Positions 25,655 to 33,348 of a stretch of 64,000 nucleotides of DNA are shown piece by piece. The translations under genes and the position numbers were made by a program. The stretch comes from Microbispora hainanensis (GTDB lineage Bacteria; Actinomycetota; Actinomycetes; Streptosporangiales; Streptosporangiaceae), in assembly GCF_036186745.1 (NCBI RefSeq), contig NZ_CP108086.1, forward strand, positions 7,998,001 to 8,062,000, in the 5' to 3' direction. Position 1 is the first letter of the stretch. Each line of letters starts with the position of its first letter. Under the pieces are notes generated by a model that was not told where the DNA came from, made no database searches, and saw only the letters and a list, made by a program, of their open reading frames with translations.

Positions 25655-25742
25655 GAGGGCGCAAGACCCGGCATGCTTTCAGAGGCGCAGGAGAAGACTG
25701 ATCCGGGCACCGGCCTTCGTCGCGACCGGAGCGGCGGCGAGG

Positions 25743-26105
25743 TCAGGGAAGCGGGCGGCGGCCGGGGAAGCCGAGGTCGCTGCGGTGATACCAGCCGAGG
25801 GCGATCTCCCCCTCCAGCCAGCACAGCCGTACGGACACCTCACCGAGCACGGCGGGGAAGTCGACGAGCAGCGGGGCGACGCCCTTGATCTCGATGCCCT
25901 CGGCGTCGAACCAGGTCAGGATCTCGTCCATCCGCGCCTCCAGGCCCTTGGCCTCCGGCAGGCCGCCGAGGGGTGAGGTGCCCGCGTGCCGCAGGTCGTG
26001 GGTGAGCTCGGCCAGATCGGCGCGTACGGCGACGAACGCGCGGGCGTGCTCCAGCACCGCCGGCATCAGCGACCTGGCCTCGTCGACCGTGAAGATCCTC
26101 GCCAC
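25743..26105 (-). CDS. DUF2203 family protein
   Basis: This 120-residue soluble protein of the DUF2203 family has no known function. The family start FTVDEARSLMPAVLEHARAF is clear, followed by helical segments and the C-terminal EVSVRLCWLEGEIALGWYH with conserved Trp residues. It lies in the same direction as the XRE regulator upstream, 49 bp away. Between its end and the membrane-protein operon is an 88-bp gap in which I see nothing beyond the compound operator. Confidence 0.8.
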   Translation of the reverse strand: MARIFTVDEARSLMPAVLEHARAFVAVRADLAELTHDLRHAGTSPLGGLPEAKGLEARMDEILTWFDAEGIEIKGVAPLLVDFPAVLGEVSVRLCWLEGEIALGWYHRSDLGFPGRRPLP

Positions 26106-26154
26106 CCTCCGGACGCTACCGCATCACCCCCTGCCTGGCTCGCAGGCGGCGGCG

Positions 26155-27051
26155 TCACCCGCGGGCGGGCGTCCCATGCAGCGCGCAGTGGGCGACCTCC
26201 GGGTGGGCCGCCAGCCAGTCGATCCGCTGCCTGCTCTGCTCGTCCATCGGCGTGTAGACCACGACGCGGGTCTCCGGCGGCGCCGCCAGCGCCATGCTCG
26301 TGGACGTGAGGCGGATCAGGCCCACCGACGAGTGTTTGAACATCTTCACCCGGACGCCCGGCCTGGCCACCTCGTGCATCGCCCACATCCGGGCGAACTC
26401 CGGGCTGGCCGCCGACAGCCGGGCGACGAAACCCGTCCAGGCCGGATCTCCCAGGTGGCGGCCGAACGCGGCCCGCAGCGTGGCGACCATCTGCGGGAGC
26501 TCCTCGTCCTTGTTCACCAGCGGGCAGCAGCAGGCGGGCAGGGTGAACACCCGCCACAGGACGTTGCGTTCGAGCCGCGGCTGCTCGGCCACCGACGCGA
26601 AGAGCGTGCCGTACGCGGCGTTCCAGGCGAGCAGGTCGTAACGCCCGTTGTAGACGCACGCGGGCAGCGGGTCGAGCTGACGCAGGATCGTGTGCACCTC
26701 GGCGTCGAGGCCCTCCCCGTCGCCCGCCGGATCGGCGATCTCCGGCAGGTCCGCCAGCCGGTAGAGGTGCTCCCGTTCCGCCGCGTCGAGCCGCAGGGTG
26801 CGGGCGACGGCGTCGAGCACCTGCACGGACGCGTTGATGGGGCGGCCCTGCTCCAGCCACGTGTACCAGGTCACGCCCACGCCCGCGAGCTGGGCGACCT
26901 CCTCCCGCCGCAGGCCCGGCGTACGGCGGCGCAGGCCGGGCGGCAGTCCGACGTCCTCGGGCCTGATCCGCTCGCGCCTGCTCCGCAGGAAGGCCGCGAG
27001 CTCCTCACGCCTGCTGTTCCTGGTGCGCATCCCCGTCGTCACCTTCCCCAT
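26155..27051 (-). CDS. XRE-type regulator with MmyB-like ligand domain
   Basis: This 298-residue transcriptional regulator has an N-terminal helix-turn-helix with the family segments AAFLRSRRERIRPEDVGLP and PGLRREEVAQLAGVGVTWYT. A C-terminal MmyB-like domain (PAS-like, fatty-acid-binding in a known structure) includes ACVYNGRYDLLAWNAAY and VARLSAASPEFARMWA. In actinobacteria such regulators often sit divergently from a transporter or oxidoreductase they control, and here a major-facilitator exporter gene starts 94 bp away on the other strand. The start may be ATG 27051 or ATG 27030; neither has a clearly better ribosome site. Ligand is unknown. Confidence 0.88.
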   Translation of the reverse strand: MGKVTTGMRTRNSRREELAAFLRSRRERIRPEDVGLPPGLRRRTPGLRREEVAQLAGVGVTWYTWLEQGRPINASVQVLDAVARTLRLDAAEREHLYRLADLPEIADPAGDGEGLDAEVHTILRQLDPLPACVYNGRYDLLAWNAAYGTLFASVAEQPRLERNVLWRVFTLPACCCPLVNKDEELPQMVATLRAAFGRHLGDPAWTGFVARLSAASPEFARMWAMHEVARPGVRVKMFKHSSVGLIRLTSTSMALAAPPETRVVVYTPMDEQSRQRIDWLAAHPEVAHCALHGTPARG

Positions 27052-27089
27052 CCTCGCGGGCGGGCGACCGCGTTGCCAGGTGGTGTCAG

Positions 27090-27122
27090 TACCAGTATCC
27101 GCAGGCTCTCGTTACCGGTATC
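27090..27122. promoter_or_regulatory. Paired direct repeats between XRE regulator and MFS gene
   Basis: TACCAGTATC (27090-27099) and TACCGGTATC (27113-27122) are near-identical direct repeats 23 bp apart, about two helical turns, in the divergent promoter region. They are the best candidates for the regulator's own binding sites. Confidence 0.5.
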
Positions 27123-27145
27123 GCGGCGGCGGCATCGTTGCCGCC

Positions 27146-28537
27146 ATGACCACTGTGACCACCCGCGCGCCGGCCGCGCGGCGAACATCGCCCGCCCTGC
27201 TGCTCGGCGTCATCCTGGCGGGGCAGTTCATGGCCGTCCTCGACGTCAGCATCGTCAACGTCGCCGCGCCCACGATGCGCACCGACCTCGGGGCGACCGG
27301 CTCCGGGCTGCAACTCGTCATCTCCGGATACACCGTGGTGTACGCCATGCTGCTGATCACCGGGGCGCGCCTCGGGGGCCTGATCGGCTATCGGCGGCTG
27401 TTCCTCACCGGGCTCGCCGTGTTCACGGCGGCGTCGCTGATGTGCGGGCTCGCCCCGTCGACCGGCGTGCTGATCGCCTTCCGGCTCGTGCAGGGCGCGG
27501 GAGCCGCCCTGATGGTGCCCCAGGTGCTCAGCCTGATCCAGGTCACCTTCGACGGCGCCTCACGGGGGCGGGCGCTCGGCGTCTACGCCACGGTCATCTC
27601 GACCGGCGCGGTCGTCGGGCAGGTGCTCGGCGGGCTGCTGGTGACCGCGGACCTGTTCGGCACGGCCTGGCGGCCGGTCTTCCTCGTCAACGTGCCGATC
27701 GGGCTCGCGCTGCTCGCCGTCGGCGCCCGGACGCTGCCCGCCGCGCACGTGCGGCGGGAGCAGGGCCTCGACGTGCCCGGCCTGGTCACCCTGTCGCTCG
27801 CCGTCTGCCTGCTGGTCGTGCCGCTCGTGCTCGGGCACGAGGAGCACTGGCCGCTGTGGGGGTGGATCGCGATGAGCCTGTCGGTTCTCGCGTTCTGCGC
27901 GTTCCTGGTCGTGGAGCGGCGCGCGGCGCATCCGCTCGTCCCCGGCCGCCTGCTGCGCGCCCCCGGGGTGGCCGCCGCCGCGTCCGGCATCTTCCTCGTG
28001 ATGGCGGCCTACGGCGGCTGGCTGTTCGCCATGGCCCTCCACCTCCAGGGCGGTCTCGGCGACAGCGCCCTGCGGTCGGGCTGCCTGTTCATCCCCGCCG
28101 CCGGCGCCTTCGCGCTGACCAGCCTCAACTGGAAGCGGCTGCCGGCCCGCCTGCACCGGCCGGTGATCGTCGCGTCCGCCGTCGTCGCCGCCGCGGGCGA
28201 GCTGGCCCTGGCGGCGGCGCTGTCCGGCGGCGGCCACGGCGAGCCGCTGCTGGAGATCGGCTTCGCGGCCATCGGGGCCGGCATGGCGGGCGCGTTCAGC
28301 CCGCTCATGGCGGTGGCGCTGGCCCGGGTCGCGCCCGCCGACGCGGCCGACGCCAGCGGCCTGATGGCGATGATGCTCCAGCTCGGCCAGGTCGTCGGCG
28401 TGGCCGTCTTCGGCACGCTGTTCCTCAGCCTCGCCCCGTCGGCGCACGCCGCCACGGTGACCTCGCTGTGGCTGGCCGCGGTCTGCCTGGCCGCGGGCGG
28501 GTGCGCGCTGCCCCTCCTGCACCGCGACCGGGGATGA
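27146..28537 (+). CDS. MFS exporter, EmrB/QacA (DHA2) type
   Basis: This 463-residue major-facilitator exporter probably has 14 membrane helices and would be driven by proton motive force. The first helix carries the DHA2 signature LAGQFMAVLDVSIVNVAAP. Motif A appears as GARLGGLIGYRRLFLTG, and RLVQGAGAALMVPQVLSLIQ is the motif of helix 4-5. The start at ATG 27146 is chosen because the conserved N-terminus begins there; the longer frame upstream overlaps the divergent regulator. Substrates are typically lipophilic drugs or an endogenous metabolite. It is probably controlled by the adjacent XRE/MmyB regulator. Confidence 0.9.
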   Translation: MTTVTTRAPAARRTSPALLLGVILAGQFMAVLDVSIVNVAAPTMRTDLGATGSGLQLVISGYTVVYAMLLITGARLGGLIGYRRLFLTGLAVFTAASLMCGLAPSTGVLIAFRLVQGAGAALMVPQVLSLIQVTFDGASRGRALGVYATVISTGAVVGQVLGGLLVTADLFGTAWRPVFLVNVPIGLALLAVGARTLPAAHVRREQGLDVPGLVTLSLAVCLLVVPLVLGHEEHWPLWGWIAMSLSVLAFCAFLVVERRAAHPLVPGRLLRAPGVAAAASGIFLVMAAYGGWLFAMALHLQGGLGDSALRSGCLFIPAAGAFALTSLNWKRLPARLHRPVIVASAVVAAAGELALAAALSGGGHGEPLLEIGFAAIGAGMAGAFSPLMAVALARVAPADAADASGLMAMMLQLGQVVGVAVFGTLFLSLAPSAHAATVTSLWLAAVCLAAGGCALPLLHRDRG

Positions 28538-28567
28538 CCACCCGGCGGACACATCCAAAGCTCAGAT

Positions 28568-29911
28568 TCAGATGAGGCCGAGGGCGAGCATCGCGTCCGC
28601 GACCCTCCGGAAGCCGTCGATGTTCGCACCGGCCACGTAGTCGCCCGGCATGCCGTACGCGTCGGCGGTCTCCAGGCAGCGGGCGTGGATGTCGCCCATG
28701 ATCTCCTGGAGCCGCCGCTCGGAGAACTCGAACGTCCACGAGTCGCGGCTGGCGTTCTGCTGCATCTCAAGGGCGCTGGTGGCCACGCCGCCCGCATTGG
28801 CGGCCTTGCCGGGGCCGAAGGCCACCCCGGCCTCCTGGAACACCCGGATGCCCTCGGGCGTGGTCGGCATGTTGGCGCCCTCGCCGACCGCGACGCATCC
28901 GCCCCGCACGAGCGTCTCGGCGTCCTTGCGGGTGATCTCGTTCTGCGTCGCCGACGGCAGCGCCACCTCGCAGGGCACCTCCCACACGCTGCGCCCGGCG
29001 ACGTACGCCGCCTCGCCGCCGCGGCGCTCGGCGTACGCGCTGAGGCGGCGCCGCTCGACCTCCTTGACCTGCTTGAGGAGGTCGAGGTCGATGCCCTTCT
29101 CGTCCACCACATAGCCGGAGGAGTCGGAGCAGGCCACGACGACGCCGCCCAGCTCGCTCACCTTCTCGATGGCGTAGACGGCGACGTTGCCCGCGCCCGA
29201 GACGACCGTCCGCTTGCCGTCGAACGACGTGCCCCGGGCCTTGAGCATCTCCTCCACGAAGAACGCGCAGCCGTAGCCGGTGGCCTCGGTGCGCACCTGG
29301 GCGCCGCCGTACGCCAGGCCCTTGCCGGTGATCACGCCCGACTCGTACCGGTTGGTGATGCGCTTGTACTGGCCGAACAGGTAGCCGATCTCCCGTCCCC
29401 CGACGCCGATGTCCCCCGCAGGCACGTCGGTGTTCTCGCCCAGGTGCCGATAGAGCTCGGTCATGAAGCTCTGGCAGAAGCGCATGATCTCCCGGTCGGA
29501 ACGGCCCTTCGGGTCGAAGTCCGAGCCGCCCTTGCCCGCGCCGATCGGCAGGCCGGTCAGGCTGTTCTTGAAGATCTGCTCGACCGCCAGGAACTTGATG
29601 ATGCCGAGATAGACGGAGGGGTGGAAGCGCAGGCCGCCCTTGTAGGGCCCGAGCGCGCTGTTGAACTCGACCCGGAAGCCGCGGTTGATGTGCACCTCGC
29701 CCCGATCGTCCTCCCAGGGCACCCGGAAGATGATCTGGCGCTCCGGCTCGAAGATCCGCTCGATGATCTTCTGCTCCGCATACTCGGGGTGCTTGCCGAG
29801 CACCGGGCCGATGCTCTCCAGCACCTCGCGCACCGCCTGATGGAACTCGGTCTCACCGGGGTTTCGGCGCAGGACGTTGTCATAGACGCCCTCGAGCCTC
29901 TCGTGCAGCAT
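28568..29911 (-). CDS. gdhA: NADP-specific glutamate dehydrogenase
   Basis: This enzyme makes glutamate from 2-oxoglutarate and ammonium with NADPH, and so links nitrogen to central metabolism. The 447-residue length fits the small hexameric class. Family blocks are FRVEFNSALGPYKGGLRFHP, PIGAGKGGSDFDPKGRSD with the catalytic lysine, PAGDIGVGGREIGYLFGQYK, TGYGCAFFVEEML, the nucleotide site VVSGAGNVAVYAIEK, and ANAGGVATSALEMQQNA. I use ATG 29911 with AAGGAGAG six bases ahead; a TTG one codon earlier is too close to that site. A promoter is visible upstream. It stands alone between convergent MFS and co-directional GNAT genes. Confidence 0.96.
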   Translation of the reverse strand: MLHERLEGVYDNVLRRNPGETEFHQAVREVLESIGPVLGKHPEYAEQKIIERIFEPERQIIFRVPWEDDRGEVHINRGFRVEFNSALGPYKGGLRFHPSVYLGIIKFLAVEQIFKNSLTGLPIGAGKGGSDFDPKGRSDREIMRFCQSFMTELYRHLGENTDVPAGDIGVGGREIGYLFGQYKRITNRYESGVITGKGLAYGGAQVRTEATGYGCAFFVEEMLKARGTSFDGKRTVVSGAGNVAVYAIEKVSELGGVVVACSDSSGYVVDEKGIDLDLLKQVKEVERRRLSAYAERRGGEAAYVAGRSVWEVPCEVALPSATQNEITRKDAETLVRGGCVAVGEGANMPTTPEGIRVFQEAGVAFGPGKAANAGGVATSALEMQQNASRDSWTFEFSERRLQEIMGDIHARCLETADAYGMPGDYVAGANIDGFRRVADAMLALGLI

Positions 29912-29945
29912 CAACTCTCCTTGCTATCCGATTCCTCCCTATTTC

Positions 29946-29973
29946 ACACTAGGCCCCTCATAGTTGTGAGCAA
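29946..29973 (-). promoter_or_regulatory. Probable gdhA promoter
   Basis: On the minus strand a -35-like TTGCTC and a -10-like TAGTGT are separated by 16 bp, about 32 bases before the gdhA start. The AT-richer composition of this 67-bp gap supports a promoter. Confidence 0.5.
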
Positions 29974-29980
29974 CATGGTC

Positions 29981-30913
29981 TCAAGATCCGGGACGGACAA
30001 GGGCCCGCCAGACGTCGATGACGAGCACCGGGCGCATGCCGGCCGACCGATAGAGGCCGAGCGCGGGAGTGGTGTTGCCACCGTCGACGTGCAGGATCGT
30101 GCCCACCCGCCCGCGCCGCTCGTCGGCCTCGAAGGCACGCGTGAGCAGCAGCCGGCCGAGACCACGCCCGCGGAAGGCGGGCCGCACCGCCAGAGTGCGG
30201 ACGTAGCCGCAGTTCTCGTCGGACACGAAGTGGTTCGTGCCGAGCAGCATGGCCGCCGGCTCGCCGTGGACCCGGGCCAGCAAGAGCTGCGTCCAGTCGT
30301 TCGCGCTGGACGCCTCCATCTCGTCGGCCCATTCCTCGAACGCCTTCGGCACGAAGCCGAAGTGCTCGGCGAAGCCCTCCTGCTGGACGGCGTGCGCGGC
30401 GCGCAGCACCCCCTCGTCGTCGGGCGAGCCGGTCTCGACCGTGACCCCCGGCAGGAACAGGGGCCGCACACCCGCATGGTCGGCGCGCATCCGCAGGAAG
30501 CCCGTCGCGGGCGCGAAGCCGCGCTCCTTGGCCATCTCGCGCATGGCCGTGTCCTGCTCGTAGACGCTGACGTCCACGACGGCGTGGTCGTGCCCGGCCT
30601 CGCGGGCGAGGTCGCCGGCCCGCCCGAGCACCAGGTCCCACACCAGGGCGGCCGCGCCGGGCTCGCGCGCCTGCACCTCGACGTCCACGTTGTCGCTCGT
30701 GCCCTTGCGCCGCGCGTGACCCCAGCCGAGGAGCCGCCCGCCCGAACGGACCACCCAGCTGTCGTGCTCCAGGTCGAGCTCGCCGAGGGTGTCGGCGACG
30801 TCGTCGAGTGTCCGGTCGGGCTTCCCGGTCACGTCGATGTCGTGCTCGGCGACCAGTTCGTGGATGGCCGCCGCGTCGGCGGCCGCCGGCCGCCGGATCT
30901 CGTAGTCGTTCAC
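29981..30913 (-). CDS. Tandem GNAT-domain N-acetyltransferase
   Basis: This protein of about 310 residues has two GNAT folds in a row. The N-terminal half (YEIRRPAAADAAAIHELVAE to about residue 145) is divergent. The C-terminal half has the acetyl-CoA loop VRTLAVRPAFRGRGLGRLLL. GTG 30913 is preferred because AAAGG lies five bases ahead; an ATG at 30931 would add six residues. Two-domain layout and size resemble mycothiol synthase MshD, but MshD-specific residues cannot be checked here and the neighbours do not help. An acetyltransferase of unknown substrate is the safe call. Confidence 0.8.
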   Translation of the reverse strand: MNDYEIRRPAAADAAAIHELVAEHDIDVTGKPDRTLDDVADTLGELDLEHDSWVVRSGGRLLGWGHARRKGTSDNVDVEVQAREPGAAALVWDLVLGRAGDLAREAGHDHAVVDVSVYEQDTAMREMAKERGFAPATGFLRMRADHAGVRPLFLPGVTVETGSPDDEGVLRAAHAVQQEGFAEHFGFVPKAFEEWADEMEASSANDWTQLLLARVHGEPAAMLLGTNHFVSDENCGYVRTLAVRPAFRGRGLGRLLLTRAFEADERRGRVGTILHVDGGNTTPALGLYRSAGMRPVLVIDVWRALVRPGS

Positions 30914-30995
30914 GCCGCCTTTTGTACGCATCGGGACTTGTGACCGGCTTGCCGCTGAATTGGGGACGCCTGGCAGACCAACCGCCGCGAAGCCT

Positions 30996-31004
30996 GAAAG
31001 TTTC
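30996..31004. promoter_or_regulatory. GAAAGTTTC palindrome before sugar dehydrogenase 1
   Basis: GAAAGTTTC lies 148 bases before the first PQQ-type dehydrogenase gene. It is one of several GAAA-S-TTTC sites in this window, three of which lie before the xylanase gene. Confidence 0.5.
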
Positions 31005-31151
31005 CTCGCCCGGGCCCCGGCGGCGGACGAACGCGCAGGCCGGCGCGTGGGTCCGCGCGCGGGCCTACGCCGGGCGATTGCCAGGGGCGCGGCGAACGCT
31101 TTCGCTGGTTGACGAGCGACATGCGGACCCCGTCCCCTCCCCCGGGAGCAC

Positions 31152-33023
31152 GTGATGCCCAAGCGTCTGTCCGCGGCACTCGCGGCCGTCCTCTGCGCCA
31201 TGACCGCCGCCGCCGCGCTCGTCGTGACCCGGCCTGCCCCCGCGGGCGCCGCGGTCACCGGCGGATTCGACTTCACCAGGCCGCAGGTCGCCGTCACGGG
31301 GCTGCGGTCCCCGTGGGGCCTGGCCTTCCTGCCGGACCGCACCGCCCTCGTGACCGAACGCACCACGGCGCGGATCTGGCGGGTGTCTCCGGGATCCACC
31401 CCCGCCCTGGTGACCATCATCCCGAACGTGTACCCGGCGGGCGACGGCGGCCTTCTCGGCATCGCCCTGTCCCCTGCCTTCGTCCAGGACCAGACGGTCT
31501 ACGTCTACTTCTCCACCTCCTCCGACAACCGCGTGGTCCGGTTCCACTGGAGCAACCCCAGCGCACAGCAGGTCGTCCTCGCCGGCATTCCCCGCGGCCT
31601 GACCGGCAACGGCGGGCGGATCGCGTTCGGCCCCGACGGCATGCTGTACGTCTCCACCGGCGACGCCGGAATCCCCGGCTATGCGCAGAGCTCGGGGAAC
31701 CTGGCCGGAAAGATCCTGCGTATAAGGCCCGACGGCTCGATCCCACCGGACAACCCGTTCTCCGGCTCGCCCGTCTACAGCTACGGCCACCGCAACGTGC
31801 AGGGCCTCGCCTGGGACACCGGCGGCCGGATGTACGCCACCGAGTTCGGCGCGGACGCCTGGGACGAGCTCAACGCCATCGTCCCGGGAGGCAACTACGG
31901 CTGGCCGGTCTGCGAGGGCGTCTGCGGCGACCCGCGCGTGCGCGAACCGCTCGTGACCTGGCACCCGGCCGAGGCGTCGCCCAGCGGCCTCGCGTACGCC
32001 AACGGGATGCTCTTCGCCGCGGCCCTGCGCGGCACGCGGCTGTGGGCGGTGCCGGTCGCGGGCGGCAGCATCGTGGGCACCCCGGTGGTCGAGCTGCAGG
32101 GATGGTTCGGGCGGCTGCGCACCGTGGCCCTCGGCCCGGACGGCTGGCTCTGGGTGACGACGAGCAACTACGACAGCGGCGGGACCCCTGTCTCCAGCGA
32201 CGACCGGATCATCCGGATCCCGCCCGTCGGCGACGCGTGGCCACCGTCGAGCCCGTCGCCCTCGGGCGGGCCCCCGCTGTCACCATCGCCCTCGGGCGGG
32301 CCCCCGCTGTCACCGTCGCCCTCGCCGTCGGGGGCCCCGTCGCCCTCGCCGTCCGGCGGTGCAGGCGGTGGCGGCGGTGCCGGCGGGCCGTGCCCCTCGC
32401 CTGCTCCTTCGCCGGTGGAGTCCCCCAGCCCGTCGCCGACTCCCAGCCCCTCGGCGTCCCCGTCGCCGAGCGCGTCCCCGTCGCCGAGCGCGTCCGCGTC
32501 GTCCAGCCCGTCACCGTCACCATCGGACTCTCCGAGCCCTTCCCCGAGCCCTTCCCCGAGCCCTTCCCCGACCCCGACCCCGTCGCCGAGTGCCTCACCG
32601 TGCCCCTCTCCGACGCCCAGCCCCTCACCATCGCCTTCCCCGTCTCCCAGTCCTTCTCCGTCTCCCAGTCCCTCGCCGTCTCCTTCACCATCTCCGAGCC
32701 CGTCGCCGTCGCCCAGTGCCCCGGGCACACGCTCGTGCGAGGCGACCGTCCGTTTCATCCCCTCGTGGGCGAGGCCCCCCTGGGGCGAGCTGACGGTGCG
32801 GAACACGGGAACGCTGCCCATCTCCTCGTGGATTGTCACCTTCACGGTCCCCAACGGCCTGACCTACGTGCTGGCGGCGAACGGCCGCATTCCGCCGGGA
32901 GGCCCGGCGATCTTCGCCTCGACCGGCCTGCTCATGCCGGGAGCGGCGGTGACGACGACGTTCGCGATCGGCTGGACCAATGGCAACGTCGAGGCGCCGG
33001 AGGTCACCTGCACGCCCACCTGA
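31152..33023 (+). CDS. Secreted PQQ-type sugar dehydrogenase with long Ser/Pro linker and CBM2-like domain
   Basis: This 623-residue exported protein has a signal peptide (MPKRLSAALAAVLCAMTAAAALVV, cleavage near AGAAV). A six-bladed GSDH-type beta-propeller (about residues 38-365) oxidises sugars with PQQ in characterised relatives; its blocks are GGLLGIALSP, GGRIAFGPDGMLYVSTGDAG, YGHRNVQGLAWD and GGNYGWPVCEGVCGD. A Ser/Pro linker of about 150 residues follows, then a C-terminal CBM2-like domain bounded by Cys. That domain lacks the QLWGG and ESWNG tryptophan regions present in the paralogue at 33349, so cellulose binding may be lost. Start is GTG 31152 or ATG 31155 after GGGAG. A tandem duplicate of the next gene; probably part of oxidative lignocellulose breakdown. 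Confidence 0.87.
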   Translation: MMPKRLSAALAAVLCAMTAAAALVVTRPAPAGAAVTGGFDFTRPQVAVTGLRSPWGLAFLPDRTALVTERTTARIWRVSPGSTPALVTIIPNVYPAGDGGLLGIALSPAFVQDQTVYVYFSTSSDNRVVRFHWSNPSAQQVVLAGIPRGLTGNGGRIAFGPDGMLYVSTGDAGIPGYAQSSGNLAGKILRIRPDGSIPPDNPFSGSPVYSYGHRNVQGLAWDTGGRMYATEFGADAWDELNAIVPGGNYGWPVCEGVCGDPRVREPLVTWHPAEASPSGLAYANGMLFAAALRGTRLWAVPVAGGSIVGTPVVELQGWFGRLRTVALGPDGWLWVTTSNYDSGGTPVSSDDRIIRIPPVGDAWPPSSPSPSGGPPLSPSPSGGPPLSPSPSPSGAPSPSPSGGAGGGGGAGGPCPSPAPSPVESPSPSPTPSPSASPSPSASPSPSASASSSPSPSPSDSPSPSPSPSPSPSPTPTPSPSASPCPSPTPSPSPSPSPSPSPSPSPSPSPSPSPSPSPSPSPSAPGTRSCEATVRFIPSWARPPWGELTVRNTGTLPISSWIVTFTVPNGLTYVLAANGRIPPGGPAIFASTGLLMPGAAVTTTFAIGWTNGNVEAPEVTCTPT

Positions 33024-33348
33024 CCCCTGTCCGTGCTCCCCGATGAGACAAGCGCTGACGAGCCGAGCGCTGACGAGCCGCGTGTGCGGGCCCGAACGGG
33101 TCCGCACACGCGCACACGGTCGCCGTGGGCGGCAGAGGCTGCCGGAAAACTTTCGTGATCCGTGAAATTTTCCTGGCCCTGACCGCCGTGCCGATGCGTG
33201 GCACACGCACAAGACGCTGGTCATGGGGAAACGGCGGGATCGTGACGTGCAAACGATCGCCCCGTTCGTCGCACGGTGATTGCACCGGGCCCAGGCGCCG
33301 CGTTCGATGGGGCACGAGCCGGATCCCGACGTCTGACCTGGAGCCCTG
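33024..33348. promoter_or_regulatory. Intergenic region with two GAAA/TTTC repeats
   Basis: This 325-bp gap between the duplicated dehydrogenase genes holds GAAAACTTTC at 33145-33154 and GAAATTTTC at 33164-33172. Both are imperfect forms of the GAAA-S-TTTC palindrome, about 180-200 bases before the second gene. I see no gene and no clear terminator in it. Confidence 0.4.

Noticed and set aside
25646..25888. Plus-strand ORF beginning ATG GAT AAC in the TetR palindrome
   Set aside because: Its start is the mirror image of the real GTG start, created by the palindrome. It runs into the DUF2203 gene in antisense and has no coding character.
32168..32854. Antisense ORF opposite the Ser/Pro linker of sugar dehydrogenase 1
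   Set aside because: It is a Gly/Asp/Glu repeat mirror of the Ser/Pro codons and has no independent support.
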